Shown: positions 51,494 through 60,900 of the stretch, piece by piece
Numbering within the stretch: the stretch's first letter is position 1
Layout of the letters: every line of letters begins with the position of its first letter
The notes under the pieces: model-generated
The model's database searches: none
Told to the model about the DNA's origin: nothing
The model's input: the letters and a program-made list of their open reading frames with translations, nothing else
Made by a program: the position numbers and the translations under genes
Assembly (NCBI RefSeq): GCF_000315015.1
Contig: NZ_BAEP01000055.1
Span: forward strand, 1-61,047
DNA: 61,047 nucleotides
Direction: 5' to 3'
DNA from: Paraglaciecola mesophila KMM 241
GTDB lineage: Bacteria; Pseudomonadota; Gammaproteobacteria; Enterobacterales; Alteromonadaceae

Positions 51494-52352
51494 TTAAACG
51501 CCAGTCATAATCCTTGAACGTAATAGGGTAGTCAGCGCTTTTAATTATATTACGCTGAGCTTGGGCACTGTCATCACCCTCGACTAATGCATCGCTGTAA
51601 ACACTGAGCAAATCAAATAACGAGTTGAAACCCTCGTCACCCTTTTCGAAATCGCCACGATACCATTTAAAAATAGAAGACAGTGACGCTTCGCCTTTTT
51701 GGCCATTTGTCTTTATCTCATTGCGGCTATTGTCTGCTAAAAAAAGCTGCATTTGGCTATCTAATTGTGCTGTTAACTTAGACGATACAAATGCCTCATC
51801 CCGCAGTGGTGGGCACGACACCGCAGCACAAACAAGGGCTGCATGAATACGTGGCTCTTTGAACCATTTACGCACCATTTCGTGTTCAATATCATCTAGG
51901 TTGTGTTTTTCACTAAACAGCGTGAAAAATTTCTTTTCCCAAGGGGTTGTGAACAAACTACCCAAATCACGGATTGATTTAGCATTGCCTTGTTTAAATT
52001 CATCCCAGTTATCTATGATCAGCTTCAGTGTAAAGCCATTGTAAGCATTGATGAGAAAACTAAGCTGCTGCTGTTTATCCCATTCGTCGTATTGGCTTTT
52101 ACTAACATCAGAAAATGCGCTTAGTGAGGTTTGTAGCGTATCTTTTTTAACTGACAATTGCTGGTAGTTGACTCGGGTTTGCTTTTTATCATCAGACATC
52201 TGCACTACTTCGCTCAGTAGCTGATCAAAATTATTATAACTGTGATCAAAATCAGCGGCGTGTAACACCATTGAAAATAAGGAAAGTAGCAAACTACCTG
52301 TCGTTAGGGTATATCGAACCAAACGTTTAACTTGATTGAATGGAGTATGCAT
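51474..52352 (-). CDS. exported DUF547 protein
   Basis: A 292-residue secreted protein: signal peptide about residues 10-32 ending LHA. The DUF547 core contains FLINAYNGFTLKLIIDNW (about 93-110), RIHAALVCAAVSCPPLRDEAF (about 169-189) and a final helical part. The conserved Cys in the AxSCPPL segment is seen across the family. Function unknown; the fold is distantly transglutaminase-like according to family descriptions I recall. It precedes ynjB with a 20-bp overlap and follows the VTT-oxidoreductase gene by 94 bp. Confidence 0.88.
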   Translation of the reverse strand: MHTPFNQVKRLVRYTLTTGSLLLSLFSMVLHAADFDHSYNNFDQLLSEVVQMSDDKKQTRVNYQQLSVKKDTLQTSLSAFSDVSKSQYDEWDKQQQLSFLINAYNGFTLKLIIDNWDEFKQGNAKSIRDLGSLFTTPWEKKFFTLFSEKHNLDDIEHEMVRKWFKEPRIHAALVCAAVSCPPLRDEAFVSSKLTAQLDSQMQLFLADNSRNEIKTNGQKGEASLSSIFKWYRGDFEKGDEGFNSLFDLLSVYSDALVEGDDSAQAQRNIIKSADYPITFKDYDWRLNDVANF

Positions 52353-52446
52353 ACACTTCTCCGTTGAATTAATTTCAAATGTAGGCGTACGCGAATAAAT
52401 GCAGCACGCCTATTGTTTTATAAATGACTTCTAGGGAACCGCTGGC

Positions 52447-54588
52447 CTACTTACGACGCCACGTGTGGAAACGCTCAAGGAAAGCCAACACTTTTTGTGG
52501 TGCGTGATCTTTCTTCCAATTACCTGCCGCGTTTTTGTTCGCTTCAGCCATCGTTGGATAAATATGAATAGTGCCCAATATTTTGTTCAATCCCAGGCCG
52601 TGTTTCATGGCTAAAACGAACTCAGCCAATAATTCTCCCGCATTGGCGCCGACTATGGTGGCACCGAGTATTTTATCTTTACCTGGTCTTGTTAGTACTT
52701 TAACAAAACCACGGGCGTGGTCATCAGCCAATGCTCGGTCAAGGCCGCCAATATCGTAACGGGTGACCTCTACCTCGATGCCCTGTTGTTTAGCGGACAT
52801 TTCATTTAAACCAACGGTGGCAATTTCTGGCTCAGCAAACGTCGCCCAAGGGATAACACTGTAATCCACCTTGAATATTTTGAACGGTCTGAATAGCGCA
52901 TTGACCGCAGCGTACCATGCTTGATGGCTCGCGGTGTGAGTAAACTGATAAGGGCCTGCAACATCGCCCGCCGCCAATATATTCGGGTACTTGGTTTGTA
53001 AAAAGTCATTAGTGACAACAGTACGATCAGTCTCAATACCAAGTTTTTCTAAACCGAAGCCTGTCAGGTTCGCTTGACGACCCACAGCAACTAATATTTT
53101 ATCAAACGGAATACGTTCTTCTGTACCTTCAAACTCAACCACTAACACGTTGCCTTCGCTGGTAGTTTCAACGGCCATGGCGCTGGTATTCAAACGTAAA
53201 TCGATACCGTCTTTTTCTAGCTGTGTTTGTAAATGCTTCGCTGCATCTGGGTCTTCTTTGCTCAGTACCTGATCGCCACGTTCGATTTGCGTGACATGGG
53301 TACCTAAACGACCAAAGGCTTGAGACAATTCGCAGCCAATTGGGCCGCCGCCCAACACTATCATGCGTTTAGGTTGTTCAGTAATTTCCCAGAGGTTATC
53401 AGCGGTTAAATAATCGATATCTTTTAAGCCGGGAATATCTGGTACAAATGCACGGGCGCCTGTGGCAATAACAATGTTGCGTGTGGTCAGTGATTCAATA
53501 CCATTTTCAGTTTGAATATCAACCTGCCAAGGGGACACAATAGTGGCGTTACCGATTGCCACGTTTACCCCTAGCGATTCGTAACGCTCAACAGAATCGT
53601 GTGGCTCGATTGATTTAATCACGCTGTGAACCTTGTTCATTACCGCTTTGAAATCAATTTTTGGTGCATCATAAGTGACACCTGCGTTTTGCGAGGTGTG
53701 ATGAATGTGTGCTAGCTTACTGGCATGCAATATACTTTTAGAAGGCACACAGCCCGTGTTCAAACAGTCGCCACCCATTTTATGGCGCTCAACCAAGGTC
53801 ACTTTAGATTTAATTGCCGCGGCGATATACGCCGTCACTAAACCAGCCGAACCAGCACCAATAACCACTAGGTTACGGTCAAATTTCTTTGGCTTTTTCC
53901 AGCCTTTGTAAACACGGCGTTGTTGCAAAGCGCTAAGGATGAACTTAGCCAAAATCGGGAATATGCCTAACAGTACAAACGACAGGATCAGATCCGTTGA
54001 GATAATGTCTGATAATTGATTAATTTCTACTAATTGGGTACCGGCGTTGACGTACACGGCGGTGCCAATCAACATACCTAATTGGCTAACCCAGTAGTAA
54101 GTCCAAGTCTTTATACCAGTAACACCCATCACTAGGTTGATGATAAAAAACGGGAAGATAGGCACTAAACGTAAGCTCAGTAGATAAAATGCACCGTCTT
54201 TTTCGATGCCTTTATCAATAGACTCAAGCTTTTTAGAAAAGGTGCTTTTTACCCAATCCCGCAATAAGAAACGCGAAGCTAAAAAGGCTAACGTTGCGCC
54301 AATGCTTGAAGCGAAAGAGGCTAATAATAACCCCCAGCCGAAGCCGAATAATGCCCCCGCGCCTAACGTGAGAATAGCAGCTCCTGGTACACTTAAGGCT
54401 GTGGCTGCAGCATAAATTACTAAGTAGCCAACAAATGCGACTAACCAGTTCGCTTCAATATATTGAGCAAGATCTTGCTGATTGCTTTTAAGGCTCTCAA
54501 GTGTGAGGTATTGATTCAGGTCAAAGACAAAAAAACTGGCGATGAGCGCAGCGATGACGATGACTAATATTGCACGTTTACTATTCAT
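52447..54588 (-). CDS. VTT (DedA-like) membrane domain fused to a MerA/Lpd-type disulfide oxidoreductase
   Basis: A 713-residue two-domain protein. Residues 1 to about 225 are a TVP38/TMEM64-type VTT membrane domain (spans plus the amphipathic FGFGWGLLLASFASSIGATLAF region). From about 237 comes a class I pyridine-nucleotide disulfide oxidoreductase: FAD motif VVIGAGSAGLVTA at 241-253, redox pair C275 and C280 in GGDCLNTGC, an NAD(P) site VLGGGPIGCELSQAF near 402, and a C-terminal dimerisation domain with HIYPTMAE. The C-terminal Cys pair that distinguishes true mercuric reductase is absent. The substrate is unknown. It is 21 bp after the TonB receptor gene. Confidence 0.93.
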   Translation of the reverse strand: MNSKRAILVIVIAALIASFFVFDLNQYLTLESLKSNQQDLAQYIEANWLVAFVGYLVIYAAATALSVPGAAILTLGAGALFGFGWGLLLASFASSIGATLAFLASRFLLRDWVKSTFSKKLESIDKGIEKDGAFYLLSLRLVPIFPFFIINLVMGVTGIKTWTYYWVSQLGMLIGTAVYVNAGTQLVEINQLSDIISTDLILSFVLLGIFPILAKFILSALQQRRVYKGWKKPKKFDRNLVVIGAGSAGLVTAYIAAAIKSKVTLVERHKMGGDCLNTGCVPSKSILHASKLAHIHHTSQNAGVTYDAPKIDFKAVMNKVHSVIKSIEPHDSVERYESLGVNVAIGNATIVSPWQVDIQTENGIESLTTRNIVIATGARAFVPDIPGLKDIDYLTADNLWEITEQPKRMIVLGGGPIGCELSQAFGRLGTHVTQIERGDQVLSKEDPDAAKHLQTQLEKDGIDLRLNTSAMAVETTSEGNVLVVEFEGTEERIPFDKILVAVGRQANLTGFGLEKLGIETDRTVVTNDFLQTKYPNILAAGDVAGPYQFTHTASHQAWYAAVNALFRPFKIFKVDYSVIPWATFAEPEIATVGLNEMSAKQQGIEVEVTRYDIGGLDRALADDHARGFVKVLTRPGKDKILGATIVGANAGELLAEFVLAMKHGLGLNKILGTIHIYPTMAEANKNAAGNWKKDHAPQKVLAFLERFHTWRRK

Positions 54589-54609
54589 TACGGGGTAGAT
54601 CCTTAGGAG

Positions 54610-57009
54610 CTAGGCCTTAAAGTTGTAGGTGTAAGTTAACTGAACATTACGCGGCAGTTCAGGGAAAACCAATGTTGAACCGAAGTAACCGCCCTCAAAC
54701 ACAGGACGCCAGTTGTTTTCGTCAGTTAGATTGCGTATTTCAAGGCGCAAGCTCGACTGGTGAGTTAGGGCAACATTAGTATTAATATTAATGGTTATTT
54801 GGTCTCGGATTAACACAGTAGCGAGGTAATCCAGTGGGTAACTTTTGCTATAAATAGCTGAGCCAGATACATCCCAGTTATCCCATATTTGATAGCCAGC
54901 GCTAATCGATACGGTTTGTTGTGGTAAACCTTGCACACGCTGATTTGATGGCGCAAAACCAGCAAAATTAGGCGCACCGATACCTGTGCCTTGAATAATG
55001 TCAGGGCGAGAATTATCAAATGCGTCAGCGACTTGTTGTGAGTCTTGGGCGCTAGCGGAACCGTCATAGCGGGCGTCTAAGTAGCTGTAGCCAAGGTTAG
55101 CCCACAAGCTACTTCCTTGATAAAACACTTGCGCTTCGAAACCTTTGGCAATAATGCCAGTGTTGCTGCCATCACGATTACGTAAACTACGTGTTTGCTC
55201 GAACACTGATGCATCGGCGTACCAAGGTGAGCCGTCGGGCGAGTATTTTACACCTAGTTCGTATAGCTCGTTTTCAGTAGCAAAATTCAAAGGGTTTATT
55301 TTATTGTCAGCACCTAACACGGTACCGCCACCCATGCTGTTAGAAGTCGCTTCACTATAGCTATAGGTGGCATAGGTTACGATATCGTTATTGATTTTAA
55401 AGCGCGCACTGGCAGAGCCTGAGTACAACCATTTACTGAAGCTGTCTTTTGCCGCTACTTGGCCTTGGGGAGGCAGTGCGTCGCGGGCGGTGACATCGTA
55501 GTGGTCAGCACGTAAGCCAACAGTGGTGCTAAATCTGTTGGTCCAGTCGCTATCTTGTTCGGCAAATAGGCCCGTCTGCCAGGTGGTTGAGTCGGTGGTG
55601 TCGGACAATGAAAAGTCGTTGTTCCCATCTCCATCGATGTCGTAATTCGCACCAGGAGACACAAAAACACCAGGGCGAAGCTCGACTAAACGTGCCTGTT
55701 GGGTTTCAGTCAGAGGAATACGTCTTTGCTCTATACTGCCAAGTAAATCGATAGGTAAATCAGCTTCCGTCGTGAACTGGCTATAGCCAAGCACATCGTT
55801 GTAACGTAGGTCTATTCCCCAAGTAGTTTGCTGATCGCCAGACCAAGCGGAATTGATTTCAAGTCGGTTTTGCGCGGTTTTCGCCCCATCGATGATCTCA
55901 ACAAAGCTGTTTTGCGCAATTTCTTCACGATCTAAGTATTGAAAGTAACTGCGGTTAGTCAGAGTATGCACCGCATTTAGCTGACGCTCGTAGGTACTAT
56001 GAAAAACGTAAGTCTGTGCATTATTGATGTTGTCTGGGTCGGTAAGCACTGTGCTGCGAGGAATACGTATTTCGTCACTAGGGGAAACTAAAGCAAAAGC
56101 ACCGGGCACTTGTGAGCCATTTGGTTGCACGCCTTGACCGGTAATGTAGAAACCGTTGTCGATTAGATTCTGTGTGGGGCGATTAATGCCGGCATTATCG
56201 GTAAAGTCCACATCGTAGTATTCAAAGCTGATATCCCAACTTGATTTATCATCTGGCAGAAGTTTGTAAGCAACGAATAAATCTTCGCTTTGAAATCCAG
56301 TAAAGTCGTAGTAACTGTTGTTATCGATGTATTCTGCACTAACCCGAACACCGCTTTTACCTTCTTCAATTGCGGTGTTTACGTCAACTTGGCCGCGATA
56401 GTGCTCCCAGCTACCTGCACTGGCTTGCAACTTTAAGTCTGTTCCAGACAGGGTTGCGGTTTTATTATTTAGATTAACAAAACCACCATTACGTTGGGTG
56501 GTACCTAAAATGACGGATGGGGCGCCTTTAACTACATCAATTTGCCCGACGCTGTTAAACGACAAGGGGATCCCAAAACCATTGTTGCCTGCTTGGCGAC
56601 GCATACCTTGTTGAAATAGCTCGCCTAATTGGCCGCGGATAGTTGGTAAACTGGGGGCACCAAAACCACTGGCTGAATACGTGTTTGGCACTAAGGTAAG
56701 TACGTCTTGTAAGTCATCAATAGATAGCTGTTCTAACATGTCGCTGGAAATAGACGTTAGGGTTCTGGCTATTTCCGTTAAATTTTTGTCTTTACCGAAC
56801 GGACCGTCGATCACTGCATTTTTAGGTGACATAACTAAAGTAGGTTGCGCAGAGCCAGTAACAGTGACGTGTTCAAGGTTGTTGTCTTGTTCACTATTTG
56901 TCTGTGGCCCAATACCAGCTTGAGTAGGGCTACTCTGTTCTTGGGCGCTCACAGTGAATGCCATCGCTAAGCTCGCGCTAACAATCAAGCTGTGCGGTAA
57001 AATCGACAT
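54610..57009 (-). CDS. TonB-dependent outer-membrane receptor
   Basis: A 799-residue receptor: signal peptide (about 1-22, ending VSA), a TonB-box-like LEHVTVTGSA, a plug with TIRGQLGELFQQGMRRQAGN and IDVVKGAPSVILG, and a 22-strand barrel ending YTYNFKA. The plug lacks the usual GxxxxYG/TGG patterns and has RNGGFVNLNNK instead, so it belongs to a less common subgroup. It is the first gene of the long minus-strand series with the VTT-oxidoreductase and YnjBCD, which suggests that it brings the YnjB ligand across the outer membrane. Confidence 0.9.
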   Translation of the reverse strand: MSILPHSLIVSASLAMAFTVSAQEQSSPTQAGIGPQTNSEQDNNLEHVTVTGSAQPTLVMSPKNAVIDGPFGKDKNLTEIARTLTSISSDMLEQLSIDDLQDVLTLVPNTYSASGFGAPSLPTIRGQLGELFQQGMRRQAGNNGFGIPLSFNSVGQIDVVKGAPSVILGTTQRNGGFVNLNNKTATLSGTDLKLQASAGSWEHYRGQVDVNTAIEEGKSGVRVSAEYIDNNSYYDFTGFQSEDLFVAYKLLPDDKSSWDISFEYYDVDFTDNAGINRPTQNLIDNGFYITGQGVQPNGSQVPGAFALVSPSDEIRIPRSTVLTDPDNINNAQTYVFHSTYERQLNAVHTLTNRSYFQYLDREEIAQNSFVEIIDGAKTAQNRLEINSAWSGDQQTTWGIDLRYNDVLGYSQFTTEADLPIDLLGSIEQRRIPLTETQQARLVELRPGVFVSPGANYDIDGDGNNDFSLSDTTDSTTWQTGLFAEQDSDWTNRFSTTVGLRADHYDVTARDALPPQGQVAAKDSFSKWLYSGSASARFKINNDIVTYATYSYSEATSNSMGGGTVLGADNKINPLNFATENELYELGVKYSPDGSPWYADASVFEQTRSLRNRDGSNTGIIAKGFEAQVFYQGSSLWANLGYSYLDARYDGSASAQDSQQVADAFDNSRPDIIQGTGIGAPNFAGFAPSNQRVQGLPQQTVSISAGYQIWDNWDVSGSAIYSKSYPLDYLATVLIRDQITININTNVALTHQSSLRLEIRNLTDENNWRPVFEGGYFGSTLVFPELPRNVQLTYTYNFKA

Positions 57010-57361
57010 GGTTTTTCCTTTTAAAATGATTCTGTGCCAAGAGACCCATCGGCGGCAGTTTTTATTACACGAATATTCTAATGAATGGCTTTGTATCAGT
57101 ATTAAGCGCTATATTTTTTTAAGCATTACAGCCTAAATAGTTTTTTTATTCTAATGTATTGCCGACAATGTCTACGTTTGCATCTGTATCTTAGCTTAAA
57201 TTTTTAATTAAAAATCATAATAAACAATATGTTATAAGCTAAATAGAATGCAGATAGAATCGAATTTTAAATCTCGAGTATTAATTTCACTGCTAAATAA
57301 CCTAGCTTTTAGAAATATTTTATTGCCAACACTAAAACACAATTAAAGGATTGATAATGGC
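57010..57361. other. divergent promoter region
   Basis: About 350 bp, strongly A+T-rich, between the divergent receptor and MFS genes. No ORF with support. Several ATAAT/TAAAT elements could serve as -10 boxes on both strands. I looked for a Fur-type site and found only scattered partial matches, so I do not call one. Confidence 0.45.
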
Positions 57362-58615
57362 ATGAGCGTCATTGCTAAGGGCAGCGGCTACTATCTTGCG
57401 GGCTTTTTAAATGCGTGCGTTATGGCAAGTTTGATGCCTGTATTATCTTTGTATGCATATCGTTATTTAGACGCCACTGCGACTCAACTCAGTACGCTAT
57501 TGGGGGGGTATGCGCTGAGCAGCATTATGTATGCGTTTTTCATTGCGCGTATTGTGGAGCGAGTTGGTAAGCACAAGCATTGGCTAATAGGGATTAGTTT
57601 TTTAGCTGCTGGTGCGCTGGTTGTGCTGGCGAACACGCAAAATTACCTGGTTGCTTGTGTGGTGATGCTTGGCGTGTTTGCCCCTTTTCATGCATCAACG
57701 GCCTTGTTGATGGGCCTCGCATTTCGTTATTTTTGTAGAACGAAGATTAACCGGGTCAACGCGAGGTTAATGGCTACCGTCAGTGCTGCTTGGGTTATTT
57801 GCCCGAGTATTGCGTTTTACACGGTCGAAGAATTTGGTTTCTCTGTGTTTTTATATGCTCTGGCCTTGGTAATGCCATTGCTTACTTTGATGTTTTTTAC
57901 CTTGCCCGCCTCACATGAAAATAAAAACACAATTCAATCAGTCGCAGAAATACATCAGCCTAAGGTGCAACGCGCTCTGATTAAAAACAGTGGCTTGTTA
58001 GACGAGAAAAAGAATGCAAAAAATCATTTAGGGCAGTATCTGCACTTGTTACCTCCCTTAGTGTTTTTTGCACTGCTCAGTTTTGCGATAAATTTATACC
58101 AACATATTTTGCCAGTCTATTTTGTGCAGCAAGCACTGCCTGTTAATTTGGTGGGGACGCTCTTTATGTGTGCCGCTATTGCTGAAATCGTTTTAATTGT
58201 TCGTTGTGTAGATTTATTGTCGCGATTTACGTATTTCCAGTTATTTATCATTGCCAGTGTCAGTGGGATCGCGTTCTTTTTATTGCTTCCACTTAACCAA
58301 AACATAACTTATTTATTCTTGATTCAGATACTAAAAGCGCTGATGTATGGCTTGATGGCTGGTTTAGGGATTAATCTATTGCAGCATTTGTTGCCCAGCG
58401 AACCGACCTTTGGCGCCGCTTTGTATCAAAACGCTTTTGCCATGGGGATGCTATTCGCTGGCTTTGCCGCTGGTGGAGCCATTGAGTTTTTACCGCCTAA
58501 CTGGCTATTTAGCATCTGTGCTATGGTGACATCGCTGTGCTTGCTTATTCTTTTGTTCATCAAGCAGGCGTTTAGTATCACAAGACTATCTCTTGTTGAA
58601 AATACTAAGGACTGA
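57362..58615 (+). CDS. MFS transporter, sugar-efflux/SetA-like
   Basis: A 417-residue, 12-span major facilitator with a central charged loop (about residues 180-225). Features such as LLGGYALSSIMYAFFIARIVERVGKHK (A-motif-like loop between spans 2 and 3) and the C-terminal GAALYQNAFAMGMLFAGFAAGG are of the SetA/multidrug group. TAAAGGA is 11 bases before the ATG. A two-codon frame ATGGCATGA overlaps the start. It is divergent from the TonB receptor, so a shared regulator is possible. The substrate is unknown. Its 3' end overlaps the convergent GGDEF gene by 11 bp. Confidence 0.85.
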   Translation: MSVIAKGSGYYLAGFLNACVMASLMPVLSLYAYRYLDATATQLSTLLGGYALSSIMYAFFIARIVERVGKHKHWLIGISFLAAGALVVLANTQNYLVACVVMLGVFAPFHASTALLMGLAFRYFCRTKINRVNARLMATVSAAWVICPSIAFYTVEEFGFSVFLYALALVMPLLTLMFFTLPASHENKNTIQSVAEIHQPKVQRALIKNSGLLDEKKNAKNHLGQYLHLLPPLVFFALLSFAINLYQHILPVYFVQQALPVNLVGTLFMCAAIAEIVLIVRCVDLLSRFTYFQLFIIASVSGIAFFLLLPLNQNITYLFLIQILKALMYGLMAGLGINLLQHLLPSEPTFGAALYQNAFAMGMLFAGFAAGGAIEFLPPNWLFSICAMVTSLCLLILLFIKQAFSITRLSLVENTKD

Positions 58616-59588
58616 TACTAATGCGATTACGTCCGTCAAATTTTGCCCGATACAATGCAGTATCCGAAGCGCAAATGAGGGCTTCGGATGTGCGAAATTG
58701 CCCCCCGAGTTCGGTGGCTATTCCTTGGCTCACACTTACTCTAAAACTGGACGGTAGGCCCAAATCGCTAAAACTCAGGGTGTTTATTTGATGTTGAATA
58801 TCTTTTGCCACTAATTCTGCGCTAACGGAGCGTAAACGCGGAAGAATTACAGCAAACTCCTCACCACCATAGCGCGCAGCTAGGCTGTCATTTGACGGTA
58901 GGCACTGCTCAATCGTTCTCGCTATCTTCTGCAGACATTTATCGCCATTGACATGTCCAAACTGGTCGTTAAACAATTTGAAATAATCTACATCGATAAG
59001 TATAAGGCTAATGGCTTGTTCTGTATTAACGCAGTCTAGCCAACTCTTCTGTAATGCTTTTTCGAGATTGTAGCGGTTTGCTAGCCCAGTTAAGTGATCT
59101 GTTGAGGCAAGTCGTCTTAGCTCGCTGTATTCACTCTTATGTTTGGTCAGATTGTGCATAACACCGACGAACAAAGGAGTGGGGGCAGTTAAAGACGTTG
59201 GCAGGCATGACACTGATAAGTCGGCTTCTAGCCAAGTATTATCATGTCGGTTGATCAATACTTCTTTCGGACCGTGATTCATCGGCAGACCAGAGGTTTT
59301 ATGCCAATTGATGAACAAGTATTCATACTGTTCACGATATCGCTCATTTAAAAACTGAAACCACTTTTGCCCTATTAGTGCCTCTTGAGGGGCGCCAAAA
59401 AATTTGGCTGCCAAAGGGTTTATCACCTCAATTACACCATCTCCATTGACGATGAATATCGCTTCAGCAATGACGTTCACCATCTTGCTAAAGGCATGCA
59501 TTTTTTCATTGAGTAATGGCAAAGAGAGCACATCTAACAATGATGAGCTATTTTCTTTTCTGTTCTTTGGTTCGTTCGCATCCGGCAT
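58605..59588 (-). CDS. PAS-GGDEF diguanylate cyclase
   Basis: A 327-residue cytoplasmic sensor enzyme. A PAS domain spans about 35-150 (FSKMVNVIAEAIFIVNGDGV...). A GGDEF domain from about 165 has ASTDHLTGLANR and the active-site loop RYGGEEF near residue 239, so it should make cyclic di-GMP. The inhibitory RxxD site before the loop is not intact (PSND), so product feedback may be absent. I chose the start at 59588, where GAAAGGAC lies upstream; an ATG at 59603 has no such site. It overlaps the MFS gene end by 11 bp. Confidence 0.93.
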   Translation of the reverse strand: MPDANEPKNRKENSSSLLDVLSLPLLNEKMHAFSKMVNVIAEAIFIVNGDGVIEVINPLAAKFFGAPQEALIGQKWFQFLNERYREQYEYLFINWHKTSGLPMNHGPKEVLINRHDNTWLEADLSVSCLPTSLTAPTPLFVGVMHNLTKHKSEYSELRRLASTDHLTGLANRYNLEKALQKSWLDCVNTEQAISLILIDVDYFKLFNDQFGHVNGDKCLQKIARTIEQCLPSNDSLAARYGGEEFAVILPRLRSVSAELVAKDIQHQINTLSFSDLGLPSSFRVSVSQGIATELGGQFRTSEALICASDTALYRAKFDGRNRISISP

Positions 59589-59783
59589 TGAATGTCCTTT
59601 CAACTGTTCTCGTTGATTTATAGTGAGGACACTGTATTAAACTAAAGTCTCTAATACCTTCTGCTAACCTTCTGTTTGTAATTGTCTGTTTTTAAAGGTT
59701 TTAATTGTTTTGGTGACATGGGGAATTAAAGTAATTAATTACTATTAACGATGAGGTTTATGCATCCTAAATACCCGTTATAC

Positions 59784-59806
59784 AAAAACGCGCTTTAAAT
59801 AGCGCG
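59784..59806 (-). terminator. Rho-independent terminator of the small membrane-protein gene
   Basis: On the minus strand the hairpin CGCGCT-ATTTAA-AGCGCG is followed by TTTTTG. It lies about 135 bp after the stop of the gene at 59942, in the correct orientation. Confidence 0.82.
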
Positions 59807-59941
59807 CTTAATGAATTGACTCGAGAGCTTAGCCAGAGAGCATTCCCGCGGTTACCCTGAATAAAGTTAGGGTTACAAAGCTGGGTTTGCAATCAGTGAG
59901 ATGAAGGGCAAAATAACAACGTAAGCCGAAGCCCCAACGGT

Positions 59942-60139
59942 TTATTGCAACTTATGATTACGTTGGCGTATTGAGGTAAAGCTAAAGTAGCATTTTAATG
60001 CATAGGCACTCACGATCGGTATGCATATTACGCTAGCAACCGTAAACAAAATGTCACCCAATGTTCCAAAAAATATACTTTGACTGACGTAACCTAATGC
60101 GCAAAGTAAAGCGATATGTAAAAGTAAGAAAGTTTTCAT
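59942..60139 (-). CDS. small two-span membrane protein
   Basis: A 65-residue protein with two hydrophobic spans (about residues 3-24 and 28-52) and a basic tail (RQRNHKLQ). The ribosome binding site AAAGGAGC, 7 bases before the ATG, is near perfect, and a terminator follows, so I accept it as a gene. No family recognised. Confidence 0.7.
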   Translation of the reverse strand: MKTFLLLHIALLCALGYVSQSIFFGTLGDILFTVASVICIPIVSAYALKCYFSFTSIRQRNHKLQ

Positions 60140-60870
60140 GTGAGCTCCTTTTGTATCTTAGTAAGCGTGACTGCTGTTACTTACTAAGACTCAATGTGTA
60201 AATGCTGCGTTAATCGACGTTCATACTCTATACCCAGCACTTATCTTTAACCTTCCGCTACTCTTCTGATTGTAAGGCTATGATTTTTAATCGGTATTTT
60301 TTGTATAGTTATTGCGATTTATCCATCATTTGAATAGCCAAATGTATTCATAAGCTATTCGCCCTAATCTATGACGACGATAAACGGGCAAGATTAGAAC
60401 GAGCGAAAAGTGCAAGAGGGGCAATATAGAAGCAGGTATGTGTCTGGTGATTTGTGAGATATCGAATATCTATTTTTGTCGCCAGTGCGTGTTTGAATTC
60501 GTAGCCACAATGATTTGGCGCTAACGTGTTAGTGACGTGTAGTGCTCACTAATCTTTAATTAAGATTGTTACAAGCGGATCTTTCACAGCTATATAGAAG
60601 AAGTCGAGTTGCTGGAGCGAGTTCCTAAAAAAGCGATAGTTAAATATATAGATCAGTATCTACGCGCGCCGTGAAGTTGATGTTTACCAAATAAGGTGTT
60701 TGCTAAGTAGAGAACAGTGCTAAAAAGTATAATCTGCAACTGACAGATCTTATTCGATCTGCTTTTGACAGCTTTAAATCGATTGATCCCGGTGTAAAAA
60801 GCAGCATATAGACCTTATTTTAAACGCATTGACTAATTAATCGACACTTGAACTTTTTTTTGAAATAAAC
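60140..60870. other. long gene-free upstream region of a probable rRNA operon
   Basis: About 730 bp with no supportable ORF. It is A+T-rich with a few short palindromes (for example CTAACGTGTTAG near 60521). A TATAAT at 60728 lacks a good -35. Just upstream of the main promoter is an A/T block (60851-60869) that could be an UP element. Confidence 0.5.
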
Positions 60871-60872
60871 AC

Positions 60873-60900
60873 TTGCGATCAAAAAAGGGATCTCTATAAT
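60873..60900 (+). promoter_or_regulatory. strong stringent-type promoter, probably rRNA operon P1
   Basis: TTGCGA at 60873 and a perfect TATAAT at 60895 are separated by 16 bp. They are preceded by an A/T-rich UP-like block and followed directly by GCGC, the G+C-rich discriminator typical of ribosomal RNA promoters in gammaproteobacteria. The downstream 147 bases lack an ORF and contain leader-like hairpins. The 16S gene itself would lie beyond the window. Confidence 0.65.

Noticed and set aside
52447-54588. Mercuric reductase (MerA)
   Set aside because: No N-terminal heavy-metal-associated domain, no C-terminal vicinal cysteines, and no mer genes nearby.
57010-57361. Possible Fur box upstream of the TonB receptor at 57009
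   Set aside because: Only partial A/T-rich resemblance; no stretch fits the 19-bp consensus well enough.
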